A DNA stretch of 64,000 nt from Echria macrotheca. Its lineage: Eukaryota > Ascomycota > Sordariomycetes > Sordariales > Schizotheciaceae. The notes beneath the pieces were generated by a model. It saw only the letters and a program-made list of their open reading frames with translations, made no database searches and had not been told where the DNA came from. Below, piece after piece: positions 36,886 to 47,914 of the stretch. The translations under genes were made by a program, and so were the position numbers. The DNA is taken from NCBI GenBank assembly GCA_030411725.1, contig MU839827.1:682001-746000 (forward strand). Reading direction: 5' to 3'. Each line of letters opens with the position of its first letter. Within the stretch, counting starts at the first letter, position 1.

Positions 36886-38592
36886 ATGGACGGGTCAACT
36901 CCAAGTTTCGGCCGCCTGGCTGGCGCTGCTGCCGTTCTGGTAAGTCGGTCACTGTCTTTGCAAAACCCAGACTGACACCTGCAGACCGTTGTTTACTCTC
37001 TCGCCGTCATCCTGTACAACCTCTACCTGCACCCGCTCGCCCGCTTCCCCGGCCCGCTGCTCTGGCGCGCCACCCGGCTCACCTACCTCCGCAATGCCGT
37101 CGCCGGCACGCTTCCCCGCGACATCCTGAGACTCCACCGCCGCTACGGCCCCGTCGTACGCATCGCCCCCAACGAGCTGTCCTTCGGCACGCCCGAGGCG
37201 TGGCGTGACATCTACGGACGCAAGGGCGAGGCCGACGAGCTGCCCAAGTATGATCTTTTCTACACGGTCAGGGGCGCGCCGCGCAGCATCATCTCGGAGA
37301 CACACCACAACCACGCCGGGCTCCGCCGCCAGCTGCTGCCCCAGTTCAGCGACCGCAAGATGCGCGAGCAGGAGCCCATTATTGCCGGTTACATCGACCT
37401 GCTGATGGCCCGGCTGCGCGAGCATGTGGTAGATCCCGACCGCAGGGACCCCGTCACCGGCGGCGCGGCGCGGCGCGCGCTCAACATGGTCGACTGGTAC
37501 ACGTGGACGACGTTCGACATCATCGGCGATTTGGCTTTCGGCGAGCCGTTTGGCTGTCTAAACCGCGCGCGCGAAGATCCGTGGGTGACCCTCATCACGC
37601 GCTCGTTCGAGTGGGCCCCCATCATCAACGCCATCAAGTATCTCGGGTTGGAGCGGGTGCTGGTGCCGCTACTCGGGGCGAACAGGTTCCGGAAGGAGCA
37701 TCAGAAGCGGACGGCGGAGAAGCTCGAGAGACGAATGGCCCTGCAGGTTGAGCGGCCAGATCTGATCGAGGGTTTGCTGAACAAGAAGGACGAGTTGGTG
37801 CGTATTCTTTTGATCATGCCTTTTTTCAGGCATGGCTGACCGGCGTTGCAGAATCTCGACAAACGACGTCTTCTCGTCAATGCGTCCACGCTGATTGTGG
37901 CCGGCTCGGAAACAACAGCCACGTTGCTGAGCGGAGTTACGTACCTGCTCCTCAGGAACCCCGACGCTCTGAAAAAGGTGACCGAAGAGGTCCGCACCGC
38001 CTTCTCCTCGGAGGATGAGATTACCCTCACCTCGGTCGGCCAGCTCAACTACATGCTTGCCTGCTTGAACGAGGCGCTGCGTTGCTACCCGCCTGTAGCC
38101 GGAGGTCTGCCGAGATACATCCCCAAGGGAAGGGGAGGTGTAACCATCGCCGGTCAGACGGTGCCAGAAAAGGTGGGCTTGTATCATCTTATTCCGGACA
38201 AGAGCTAACTGGAATCAACAGACCATTGTCAGCTTGTGGCAATGGGCAGCATATCATAACGAGGACAACTTCAGAGAGCCTTTTAGTTATCGTCCAGAGA
38301 GGTTCCTGCACGACCCCAAGTTTGCCGGCGACAGGTTGGATGTGCTGCAACCCTTTTCCGTGGGGCCGAGGAACTGTCTTGGTCAAAAGTAAGCTCCGTC
38401 CCCGTGATATACGCGGTGTTTACCTAACGTGACAACAGTCTTTCCTTCGCCGAAATGCGTCTCATCCTGGCTAGGATCTTGTACAACTTTGACCTTGAAC
38501 TGGCTGACAAAACTGTCGACTGGCTGGACCAGCGCGCCCAGGTTCTTTGGAGGAAGAAGCCGCTGCCGGTGTATTTGACCCCAGTGAGGTAG
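36886..38592 (+). CDS. microsomal cytochrome P450 monooxygenase
   Basis: Five exons (36886-36939, 36985-37797, 37852-38172, 38222-38388, 38439-38592) encode 502 aa, the usual size. The first four are separated by introns of 45-54 nt in phase 0; the last junction is phase 2 and restores GQ-NLSF. An N-terminal membrane anchor (LAGAAAVLTVVYSLAVILYNLYLHPL) precedes the proline hinge (RFPGPLLWRAT). The I-helix oxygen-binding motif is AGSETTA, the K-helix ExxR is EALR, and the heme loop is FSVGPRNCLGQ with axial Cys448. The N-terminal third (RLHRRYGPVVRIAPNELSF) resembles the fungal isotrichodermin-hydroxylase-like P450 group, but that label is broad and does not give a substrate. No obvious cluster backbone gene lies next to it. 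It should sit in the ER membrane with P450 reductase. Confidence 0.94.
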
Positions 38593-40419
38593 TCCCCGTG
38601 ATACCGGGCAGTCGGGGGAGATAGGCGGCTGGTTCGGCGTGCTCCCAACCGCCTGTGCAGAGATAGTTGGCCCATTACTTGCCACTCACAACGGCGAGCT
38701 CGGAAAATGGGTTCTGGGCAGATGAGGATCTGTCCCTTTGCGGATGCCGAATGATACCCTCTCCTCTCCATCAATTTGTCTCCCTTTTGCGAAGATATGT
38801 GGCGCGGGCTGCGAGCGACTTGGTCTGGAGTCTGTTCATCGGGTCACCGAAGCGCGCGCTGGCGCAACCCGCAGAATGGGCGTCAGATGCGCGTCAAACG
38901 ACCGAGCCGACGCGAACCCATTGGCCTTGACGTGGCTGTGATGCCGGTCGCTCCCTGTACCGCAGCGCCAGACCATGTGCCGTAGATAGACAAGCATCTG
39001 TAAGATACCATTTATACCTCCAATGCCGTCTCTTGTGTCTTCTTCGCCGTTCCTCAATGCAGAGCCTCGATGCTGAAGGTCCCGGCGGTCGCCACTGACA
39101 AGCGGTGAGCTGGTGGTCCGTCGCTGACGCCGTCTCGGCCCACCGGCGCCAACATGGCCTTCGTATCTGTCGCGACGGTTCGGCACCTTCGAGGAGGTAG
39201 GGCTGTTCGAATGGAAGTAGCTAATTTTATCCATGATATAAACGGGTCCGTTCTGTTCGCGACATGGTTTGAGAGCTGCAACCATTTTCTGAGGTGCGGT
39301 TGCGGTTGCGTCAGTTGCTGTGCATCTTGGCGCATTTTTAGCGGTCGACGGGAGCTAGGGGAGCACCATAGACACCCCTGCTGAACAACAGCCCCTCCCC
39401 AGGTGGGTACTCCCCTTGCGGGGCAGTTTCTGCCAGGAACTGTGAAGCGGGCGACAAACAACCAGAACTGTCTCAATCTTTACGAGGTCAGGTCAAGTTT
39501 TTGGACTCTGGAAATAAGTTTACAGGCCCAAAGATGGCACGGCAACATGGTAACACGGATAGGGAAAGATGGAGCCAAAGATACATCCTCAATGGACCCA
39601 CAACCCAAGACCCGAGCAACTGTCTCGATGCACTGCAAAACGGGATGACGTGACTTCAGATGAAGCCGAAAAACTATGTTCAAGGTACGTTATCACAAGA
39701 TCTTCATCTCGGGGGTTTATTCTACACAAGCTGTTACCTTGCTTGACGAGGGCACCTCAAGGTCGGTCATTGTTTTCCACAGGATGGCCCGGGAATCAGC
39801 TACTGTGGTACAGAATTACGAGATCTCCACATTTTCTTCAGGGCGTCAGGGAGCCCGTCTCCATGTCAGCCGCTCCTCGTGTCCGCTCCTCGGGTCAGCA
39901 CAGATCCGATGTGTGTGGATTCAGGGTTGATCCGTGGCAAGCTTCGAAATTGGGTCGCAGAACTGACACTGACAGCGACTCACTGCCGCCGTCAAGTTTG
40001 CTTTCCATCACAACGCCAGCCCCCCTCGACATAAGATGCTCACAATCTCGCGACTGCAGCATCGCGCGTCGCGTGCAGCGCAACTCCCATCTCGTTATCG
40101 GACGAGGCTGTCACGGCCGTGATCGTCAGCCACGGGAGCAAGTCTTGGCAACGGTTGGTCGGATGGCAAGCCCTGATGCAGCAGCTGGGGACTTGAAGAT
40201 TATGAGGCGCGCTTCCTCCTGGATCCATTGGCCTGAAGGGGGGTGGGGTGGTTGCCGTACCCTGTTTGCATGCTTCAGGGGGCTCTTGACTCCGCAATAT
40301 CATCCCCACCACGAAACATGAATCTTCCTGACAATGTCCTTTTTCTCCTCGACGACATGCTCGAGCCGGGTGACCGATGACCCGGGGAACACATTCCCGG
40401 ATACATTCTTCTTGGCACC
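38593..40419. other. intergenic, 1.8 kb
   Basis: No supported gene. Frames 38836-39285 minus and 39569-40321 plus (250 aa) contain no family motif and have unremarkable composition. Confidence 0.45.
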
Positions 40420-41953
40420 ATGTTAGCTCGGCGCGGCCTCCTAATCCTCGCGGCTACGGGGTTAGCTTTTCTCTTTTGGCTTTCAGCGTCCAGTCGGTTC
40501 ACCACCGGCTGGTCCGGTCTTGATACGCCGTACCGATACGGTCCCCAAAACAATGGAACCACTCCCGATGACAACGTCACCCGTCCATCCGAAAGTCACA
40601 ATGGAAGCCCTTCCGATTCAGGGGCCGGACAGGGAGTCCTTTCGGCATGCGCCGACTTCCCTGACATGAGCAAGATCATGGTGGTCATGAAGACGGGTGC
40701 TTCGGAATCGTTCGCCAAGGTCCCAACTCAACTAATGACGATGCTGAGGTGTCTACCCGACACCCTTATCTTTAGCGACATGGATCAGAATATTGCCGGG
40801 TATCAACTCCTCGACAGCCTGGACGAGGTGCCAAGGGATATCACGGAAAAGAACCCTGACTTCGACTTGTATCGCCGTCAGAAGACGTGTCTGATCGATG
40901 TCGAGACGTGTAACAAGCTCGGCAACCCGGCGAGCGAAGGCTGGAAACTCGACAAGTACAAGAACGTCCACATCGCCGAGAAGGCCTATAGCATGCGTCC
41001 AGGCTACGACTGGTACTTATTCATCGACGCCGACACGTACGTGTTATTTCACAACTTGGCTCGGTGGCTGTCCATGATGGATCCCAACAAGAAGCACTAT
41101 CTCGGGAGTGTGACGCTTATCAACGACTTTGGTTTTGCGCATGGCGGATCCGGTTATGTCGTCAGCCGGGCGGCCATGGAGGCCATGGTTGGACAGAACC
41201 CTGGGATAGGGAGTGAGTACGACTATCGCGCCGCTGAGGAATGCTGCGGAGACTATGTCTTTGGTATGGCGATGAAGGAGAAGGCGGGTATTGAGGTGGA
41301 GCAAATGGTGAGTAACCGCTGCTGCGTACGGTAGTCTACCAGGCTATGCCTAACACGTGCAGTGGCCAACCATCAACGGCGAGAAGCCAACGAGGATTCC
41401 CTTCGGACCATCGCATTGGTGTCAGCCCATCGCTACCATGCATCATCTGAACAGCGAGGAGCTAGAAAACTTTTGGAAATTCGAAAACGACTGGCTACAG
41501 AAACAAAAACTAGACAAGTCGACGCGTCCCCTGCTCATGAAGGATATATATCACCATTATCTCGAGCCAAGGATTGTGGCGAAGCGAGTCGACTGGGACA
41601 ACATTTCGGACGACCGATTCTATTTTGACCCCGGCAGCGGTCAGCAACACGACGATGCGGATCACATGATGAGCCGCATGAAGAACCTGGCCGAGTACAA
41701 CGTGTTTGAGAAGAAGGCACACTTGTCGTTCGAGCACTGCGAGGCCGCCTGTCAGAGTTTGCCAAGTGACGAGTGCTTCCAGTTCAAGTATCGAGACGGG
41801 GTGTGCTCGTTCAGTCGGTCGATCAGGCTGGGCAAGCCGGTGAAGAGAGGTGATGACGGGAAACACACCGTTAGCGGTTGGGATGTCGCAAAGATCGCTG
41901 CGTGGGTTGCTACCCGGGAGAGTTGTAGCAGAGTCGAGTGGCCCGGCCAATGA
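40420..41953 (+). CDS. Fringe-like glycosyltransferase with C-terminal PAN/Apple-like module
   Basis: Two exons, 40420-41307 and 41363-41953, encode 492 aa across a 55-nt intron (GTGAGT, TGCAG; phase 0, EQM-WPTINGEK). A type II membrane anchor (GLLILAATGLAFLFWLSA) precedes a Ser/Asn/Thr-rich stem. The catalytic domain begins at KIMVVMKTGA. It contains DTLIFSDMD and the DXD in YDWYLFIDADTYV (D203, D205). The GGSGYVVSRAAMEAMV loop is typical of Fringe/GT31-related proteins of fungi (DUF604 type). The C-terminal segment LSFEHCEAACQSLPSDECFQF has the Cys spacing of a PAN/Apple-like module. It would act in the Golgi on glycoprotein or polysaccharide acceptors that I cannot name. The 3' untranslated region runs into the G-tract and assembly gap. 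Confidence 0.85.
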
Positions 41954-42006
41954 TCGGGGCTTGAACCGCCGTTATGAACCGGGGAAAGGAGCAGTCATGT
42001 ACATAT

Positions 42007-42048
42007 GGGGGGGGGGGGGGGGGGGGGGCCGGGGGGGGGGGGCGGGGG
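42007..42048. repeat. interrupted poly-G tract
   Basis: Twenty-two G, two C, twelve G, one C and five G in a row on the plus strand, ending 71 bp before the run of Ns. It is too long to be trusted from short reads. Confidence 0.8.
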
Positions 42049-42119
42049 CGGCAACACCCAACCGGCACACCCCACGCGCGGCGGATCTCGAGCCGCGTCA
42101 GATCTGGTAAAATGACTTA

Positions 42120-42129
42120 NNNNNNNNNN
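42120..42129. other. assembly gap (10 N)
   Basis: Ten consecutive N. The conventional round number suggests a scaffold join of unknown true size. Confidence 0.95.
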
Positions 42130-42132
42130 CCG

Positions 42133-42188
<56 letters not shown>
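42130..42188. repeat. poly-C tract abutting the gap
   Basis: An almost pure C run, about 56 C after an initial CCG, directly beside the Ns. Read on the minus strand it is poly-G running into the gap. Confidence 0.85.
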
Positions 42189-43732
42189 ACTGGCATTTCT
42201 GGCGTTCACGGGATATGCAAACGGTGACATCATCAACAAGGGAGTTGAATAAAGGCGTTATTAAATGTCTAATAAATATATCAAGAAGGGAATACTCTCG
42301 GAAACAGTTGACGTTTTCTGTTCGGGTCATCCTTAAGCGATCTAGCTAGAGGGCCCTATTGAGTGTAAATAATAAGATGGGTACGAAGAGAGTCACGGGT
42401 GAACAGCGATAATAGTACTGCAAACTGTCGAGAATCCGGCCGAGCATCTCAGCACATAATGCGATGAGGATTGCAATGGCTCTCCGAGGATACAATGGCC
42501 GAGGAAACCCCACGACGCGATCTTCTGATCCAACCCGGAAAGTTCGGACGAGACGCCAAATATGCGCGTACAAACCAGGAAAGCGGGAAACAAATCGATT
42601 ATTCAGAGAGTCTTCTTCTGCCTGCGTCATAACATACACCCCTCCAGAAACTATCACCCAACAAGAAACCAGGAACAAGAATGTTGCTCCTCCGGCCAGG
42701 AGGACATCGCGATGATTGACCGACCTGACCACCCCAGTGGTACACACACACACACCGGAAGTTCTGGAACAAACCTGAATATACGCTACATAGTATTAGT
42801 TACACCTCCGATTAAATCCCTTCCGATAACAACAACGTTGACCAAAGTGAGAATTTTGCAATCATCTCTTCCACGAGGGAGATGGTCCGGGGAGGGAACA
42901 AAAGAGTTTGGGGTTAGGGGCTCGAATCAAGGAGTGAGTGCCAGTGTGGATGAGTTATGTCAACCTGCTGGCGGGCGGTGTGGGAGGCTTTGCAAGTTTG
43001 GGACAAAATATATGACGAGAAGCCGTCCGGATGACTCTGTAGTGAAGTCGATCCGGCAAGGTGAGGGCAGGGACAGTTTTACTGGCGGGGCAGGGATCCA
43101 CGGCTACGGATTCTACGAAGGGAACCGGAAGGGTTCATTCATTCAGGTTCACTGGGTCACTACGAGGGAAAAAATGCACGGGGACGATGGAAATGAACGG
43201 AAATCTTTTTTGTTTATTTCATGAGAGGGAAAGACACACATTTGCGTCTTGATGAGGATGAACCTCCAAAAGCTAATGCTACAGCTAACGTTTACGCACC
43301 CCAGTGGCGGCACTTACCATGTGTGACTTCGGGGTTGCCAAAGCCTGGGGGTTAGATGCGACTACAAGAATGCGTGATGACTGGGCAGGTCAAAAGAGTG
43401 TGTTGATTGGAACTTGTTTCAAACATGAATTTTTTTTGTGGGGTTTTCTGATTTTCAAGTTTTTTCGTGCTTTTGTGGTTTTTTCTCGAGAAAGGAAAAG
43501 ACTCAAGGAAAGGGGGACTCAAGGAAAGAGGGGGGAGAGTGACTTAGCTCTTCGCGAAAATGGACGACAGAGTGCCATCAGCCAGAATCTCCAGTTTTAT
43601 CTCCGCTCCTTGCTGCAGTCGGGACCAACAATGAGCCAAATCTCGGGATCAGGTAGGTGTGTTGACATCCACGTCCCAACCGAGTTCAGGCCGGACCAGC
43701 CAAGGTTAGTCAGATCACGAACGAACAACACA
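42189..43732. other. intergenic after the gap, 1.5 kb
   Basis: A 135-aa minus-strand frame at 42346-42753 has two hydrophobic stretches but no family match that I know; I did not call it. A short (CA)n run lies near 42742-42756. The 43470-43540 part is purine-rich. Sequence may be missing at the gap. Confidence 0.4.
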
Positions 43733-44743
43733 TCACATGAGGCTGCCGTTGTACTCGCAGTCATCGCACGGACAATCCTCAGGATGGGACGACGACGCCA
43801 GGCCGTCCACGCCGTACTCGTTATCCCGCATACCGGTCCACTCGAACTCGCGCGTAGCCACGGGATCCTCCTCGGGAGCAAAGTCGTTCGCGACGCCAAA
43901 GGTGGCACGCAGCTTGTCGACCGACATACCGCGCAGACGCCAGGCAGCCACACTGCAGGCGATATGCAGCAGCGCCTCGATGCCGAGGTAATCAGCGGCC
44001 GAGCACAGCGCGAACAGCTCCGCATCCGCGGCGAGGAAGCCGACCAGCTGGTAGTCGCCCTCCCGATAGCGCATCGGCACGTCGGGCTTGATCCCGTGGC
44101 AGAGCAGACCGCGCTCATCTCTCTCATCGGGGCGGTGAATCAGAGGCTCATGCGGCGGCCCGCTCTTGTGGTAGCTCGTGAAGCTGTTGTACGGCGGCTT
44201 GTTGGGCACGAAGTCGTTCTCAGCCGGTGTGCCGTTGCCCAGCGTGAGGCCGCGGAGGTCGGCGAGGGAATGGCCGAGCTCGGCGTCGGGATTACCTGCT
44301 GGTGGCGCCATGGACGACCTGCTGCTGCCGGCTTCGCCGTGCTCGACGTCGTCCAGGGCCTTGCGGACCTGAGCCCAGGTCGTCTTCTCCTCTTCGGCGA
44401 GGAAGGCCTTGAGAAACGGGAGCTTTTCGGCCTGGGCGAGGTCCCAGAAGTAGTGGTTCAGGCCCATGGGTAGATCCCACACCTTGTCCTTCGGGTGCCG
44501 CTTGGGCGTCTTGTCGTCGTCCGCGTGCCGCTCGAGCCAGCGGACCACCCGGGCGAGACAGGCGTCGTCGACACCAGGGGGCATGGACAGCGGGACGACC
44601 TCGGCTGTCTTGTCGTTGAGGAAGTCTGCTAGGTCGCGGAGCGTGGAAGACTGCCAGAGGGCGCCCACCGGAATCTCAAACGTCTGTCCGGAGGCGCTGT
44701 TCCGCCGGACCTTGAGGGTGGGGGAGCTTACCTGAGTAGACAT
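43733..44743 (-). CDS. enlarged Skp1-family protein with split domain
   Basis: A single exon of 336 aa from the ATG at 44743, against about 160-170 aa for canonical Skp1. The N-terminal part (TLKVRRNSASGQTFEIPVGAL ... CLARVVRWLERHADDD) matches the Skp1 BTB/POZ half. The C-terminal part (residues about 225-320: FLAADAELFALCSAADYLGIEALLHIAC, then GMSVDKLRATFGVANDFAPEE) matches the Skp1 dimerisation/F-box-binding half almost motif by motif. Between them lies an insert of about 110-130 aa, including DLPMGLNHYFWDLAQAEKLPF and a Ser/Gly/Pro-rich linker. Canonical Skp1 bridges F-box proteins to cullin; whether this divergent copy binds either is unknown. An in-frame ATG at 44824 exists, but the TATA box at 44833-44839 lies only 9 bp before it, so the inner ATG is preferred. 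Confidence 0.82.
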   Translation of the reverse strand: MSTQVSSPTLKVRRNSASGQTFEIPVGALWQSSTLRDLADFLNDKTAEVVPLSMPPGVDDACLARVVRWLERHADDDKTPKRHPKDKVWDLPMGLNHYFWDLAQAEKLPFLKAFLAEEEKTTWAQVRKALDDVEHGEAGSSRSSMAPPAGNPDAELGHSLADLRGLTLGNGTPAENDFVPNKPPYNSFTSYHKSGPPHEPLIHRPDERDERGLLCHGIKPDVPMRYREGDYQLVGFLAADAELFALCSAADYLGIEALLHIACSVAAWRLRGMSVDKLRATFGVANDFAPEEDPVATREFEWTGMRDNEYGVDGLASSSHPEDCPCDDCEYNGSLM

Positions 44744-44832
44744 GTTGATCAATGTGGGTGTCGATATTGATGTCGATGTGAGGTAAGTAAGCAGTGTGAC
44801 TTTGATGAGATGAACCGAGGGCATGTCCCATC

Positions 44833-44839
44833 TTTTATA
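44833..44839 (-). promoter_or_regulatory. TATA box of the Skp1-like gene
   Basis: TATAAAA on the minus strand, 90-96 bp upstream of the ATG at 44743. It would place transcription initiation at about 44800-44810, downstream of the alternative ATG at 44824. Confidence 0.6.
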
Positions 44840-47800
44840 GTAGATCTCGCCATCTGCCTTCGATGGAGTTGAATCTCATTGTTGATTGTTCATGATGAAT
44901 GTCCAATAACAAGGCCATTGATACAGCAAAGACCTTACCGTGGCAGCACACTGTTAGTGTTCCACAACGATGTTCCACACACAATCACTAACAGTACTCC
45001 TTGCTGTCGAACAACGCATTGTGTGTATACCTCAAGGTATCTCATTGGTCCGGAGCAAGTCTCCTGCCAAGCCGAGGAGAAGACATCCCGTGAGGAGAAA
45101 ACTCGTCCGTGCTTCGGCAGCAGGCTTGATTTGGAGACAGGCAGATTTAGCCAATGCAGCCCTCCTAGGTGAAACACAGTAGTGTGCCCTATGAAACGGA
45201 GAGCTGCACCTCCATCAAGAGAGTTGTTCGCCCCGCATACTGTCATTGTGTCTTCACAAGCCCAGCGCATTGCTCTGCCGAGTGATATGCGAGAGTCTGA
45301 GCCCAAGGGACAGAGGTATTGCCGAGACTTGAGGTACGTGTAGATGCAAGATGTAGAGATGGCTCGAGATTGCTTTTTATGTCTCGAGTTGCCGACATCT
45401 GACCGAGACAGCAGTGTCTGGGCGCCCTATAACGTCCCGCTAGCATTTTACTTCGTCGTGATCCCGTCCTCGTCCCGTGTGAAGGGATGAAGGATCTGCG
45501 GTTACCTTACACAGCAGACGAGGCCAGCAACCAAGATCTCGACTCCGAGGGTTCGCTCATTTTGCCCCCTTCTGGTCAAGCCACATGCAGCCATGGAATA
45601 TACCGACAGTAACTCTTGGTATCCAAAACCCACGACGCGCCGATAAGGTCATGGATGAATGGGTGAAAAATGATCCTCTGGACGGGTGGCATCGATAGAG
45701 TTAAATGAAAATGAAAAGGGATGAACCGGAAATAAGGAGTCAAAAATCAGACGAAGAAATCTCCGACGTCAGCTGAAGTCGAGTGGGATGGTGGTGGGCC
45801 ACTGCAATGCGTGGCCGAGACTGCATGCTTGGCCAAGCATGATCTTCTGGGACCCCTCCCCTTTCGATCAACTTGTTTGTGGTTCTGGGACACGTTGGAC
45901 CACATGGTCGGGAAACAAACCATGGAGCACATCATGACGCTGTGTCGATCCACAAACGCCTCTCCCAAAGTTTGCGCAAACTCGGCCGTGAGTTTGTTGG
46001 ATGCCTAACAAGAATAGAAGTAGTAATTTCTCGGGAAGGTAATTTCAACTCGAGTAACGGGGAAGGTAGCCTCGTCAGCGGGCCGAACTGATAAGAGGTG
46101 AGGGGGGAACTTTGATTTCAAAAGGTGTGGGTGTCATTTGCTGCCGCAGACTGCATCCCGACCTTGCCCTTGCAGCGGATTGCCTAAACGGACACACCTT
46201 GCTGCACCCCGACCTTGACAGGCGACCTACCTCTCAGATAACCTCCGAAAACAGAGCAATTATGCGCACCGAAGGCATTCGGACCTACCGAGTGCAAGCA
46301 GTCAGTATCTGCCCAGTGGCTTTCAACGGCGTCGCCAAAGTTTGGGGACCGAGGGTCTGGACCATCAATTTTTTCACTGAGCCCCACGGTGGGACGATCC
46401 GGCACGCGTGGCCGTAGTTAGCCCCGATCGTGTCTCTGGGGGCAGTCCATGCTCATCTCCAATGCGGGCCAATGGGAAGCCCCAATGCTCACCGTAGGTG
46501 CTGACCTGGGCGATGTGGCTGGTGTCGCTGCCGTGCCTTTCGATATTCTTGCACAGGTGGAGAGGGGAGAGCGAATCCATCGTCCCAAAAGGACGACATG
46601 GCCGCCGTCGAGCTGGCTGAATCGAGCCCCTCCAGCCCCGCCACCCCTCCATCTCAGGGTCCACCATCCTTGGCCGCAGATCTCCCGTCCAATCGACGTC
46701 CTGGCCGCACATCTGCTTGGGCCTCCCGCAGGTCCGAGCACCCCTGTAGACGAGGCTCTAGTAGACGACGGCGCTGCGCATGGGCCTTTGGGTGCCCGTC
46801 GCGAGCCTGTTTGCAGCTTTTTGTGCGCGCTACGGTACTCGAGTAGCGTCGCCAGCATCTCAACTTGTCCCAAAAACACCATTTCTCCGCCCGCTACGCC
46901 CAGAACAACCACATCTACTTGCGACTCGTCACTCGCTTCCGAGATCCGAGCGCCACTCTAGCTGCTGCGGCGCCGGCAGACCGCCGGTCAACTTGTCAAC
47001 CACGTGCCCTGTGCTCTGACTTTGCGATAGCCTTCAACTCTCCCGAACCTGTCAACCCCGCCTTCTGCTGCCGTCTTCGCTGCAACGCCAGTCCGCACAA
47101 CACCGTGATGGTTACCTCTCTGCCACCCACCACCCGCCTTTCACCTCTCTCCCCAGGTCAAGGCGGGAGCATTGACCCCCGGGGCTTTGTGTTGTCCCCG
47201 AACTGTCGCTTGCCGCAGTCGTGCTCTGCATCGGACGGAGCGGCTGAGGGCCGAGAGAAAAAAAAAAGACCAGCTGAACTCTGTCCCGTGGGAAGCAATC
47301 GATAGATAGATGCTTCGGAAATGGCTTGCGGGATGATATGTTGGACAAACCAGGTTCACATGATTGCGGTGGAAATTGAATCGGTCCCGCAACCACGTTT
47401 GGTGCCTGGACCAGGGACACCCTCCAGCCATTACCCGCATCGGAACCAGCCGACGGCCTGGCCCAGCCAAGCAGCACCGGGCCCAGAGCCAAGAGGCTGC
47501 TCGGGGTGGACGACCAGTGGTGGGTAGGCGAGACAAAAGCGGTACCGCCGACGCGATCTGCGGCCTGCAGGAACTCATCCGCACCCGCGCCCAAAGCGCA
47601 GGTCCAAGCCGGCCTGATGCATGTGGATGGGGTACGGTTTCAATATCCGTCAAGAGAGGAATCGCCCAGTGGCTTGCCAGGGATGGCGCGGCCTTTGTTC
47701 GTCTGGAGTCGTCGTTTGCTTCTCGGCATCGATTTGTCTGATGCTGCCCTGGTCAGGCTGGTCCTGGGTCCGCTGGCCGGCTACATATCCGTCGAGCTCC

Positions 47801-47914
47801 CCACCCCGTACCCATCGGGCTGCTTCCTTTTGCTCTGTTATTCCCCAGATTCTCGACAAAGTTCTGATCACCCCGCCAAGATTTCTCAGGCACGCCGAGT
47901 CCGCGTTGCCCAAC
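44840..47914. other. 3 kb intergenic, divergent promoters
   Basis: Lies between the divergent Skp1-like and RGS genes. Frames at 46418-46961 on both strands and 47112-47653 minus are long but motif-free and sit in GC-rich DNA. About 46600-47900 is GC-rich and may hold a long leader for the RGS gene. An 18-bp perfect palindrome is listed separately. Confidence 0.45.
45824..45841. repeat. 18-bp perfect palindrome
   Basis: CATGCTTGGCCAAGCATG is identical on both strands, with no spacer. It is a possible dimer-binding site; there is no functional evidence. Confidence 0.7.

Noticed and set aside
38593..40419. Frames of 149-250 aa between the P450 and the Fringe-like gene
   Set aside because: No domain, signal peptide or splice-linked continuation; treated as chance frames.
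42346..42753. 135-aa minus-strand frame with two hydrophobic stretches
   Set aside because: No recognisable family or promoter; hydrophobicity alone is weak evidence next to an assembly gap.
46418..46961. Overlapping 164- and 170-aa frames on opposite strands
   Set aside because: Both long because of GC richness; neither has a motif or plausible start context, and they exclude each other.
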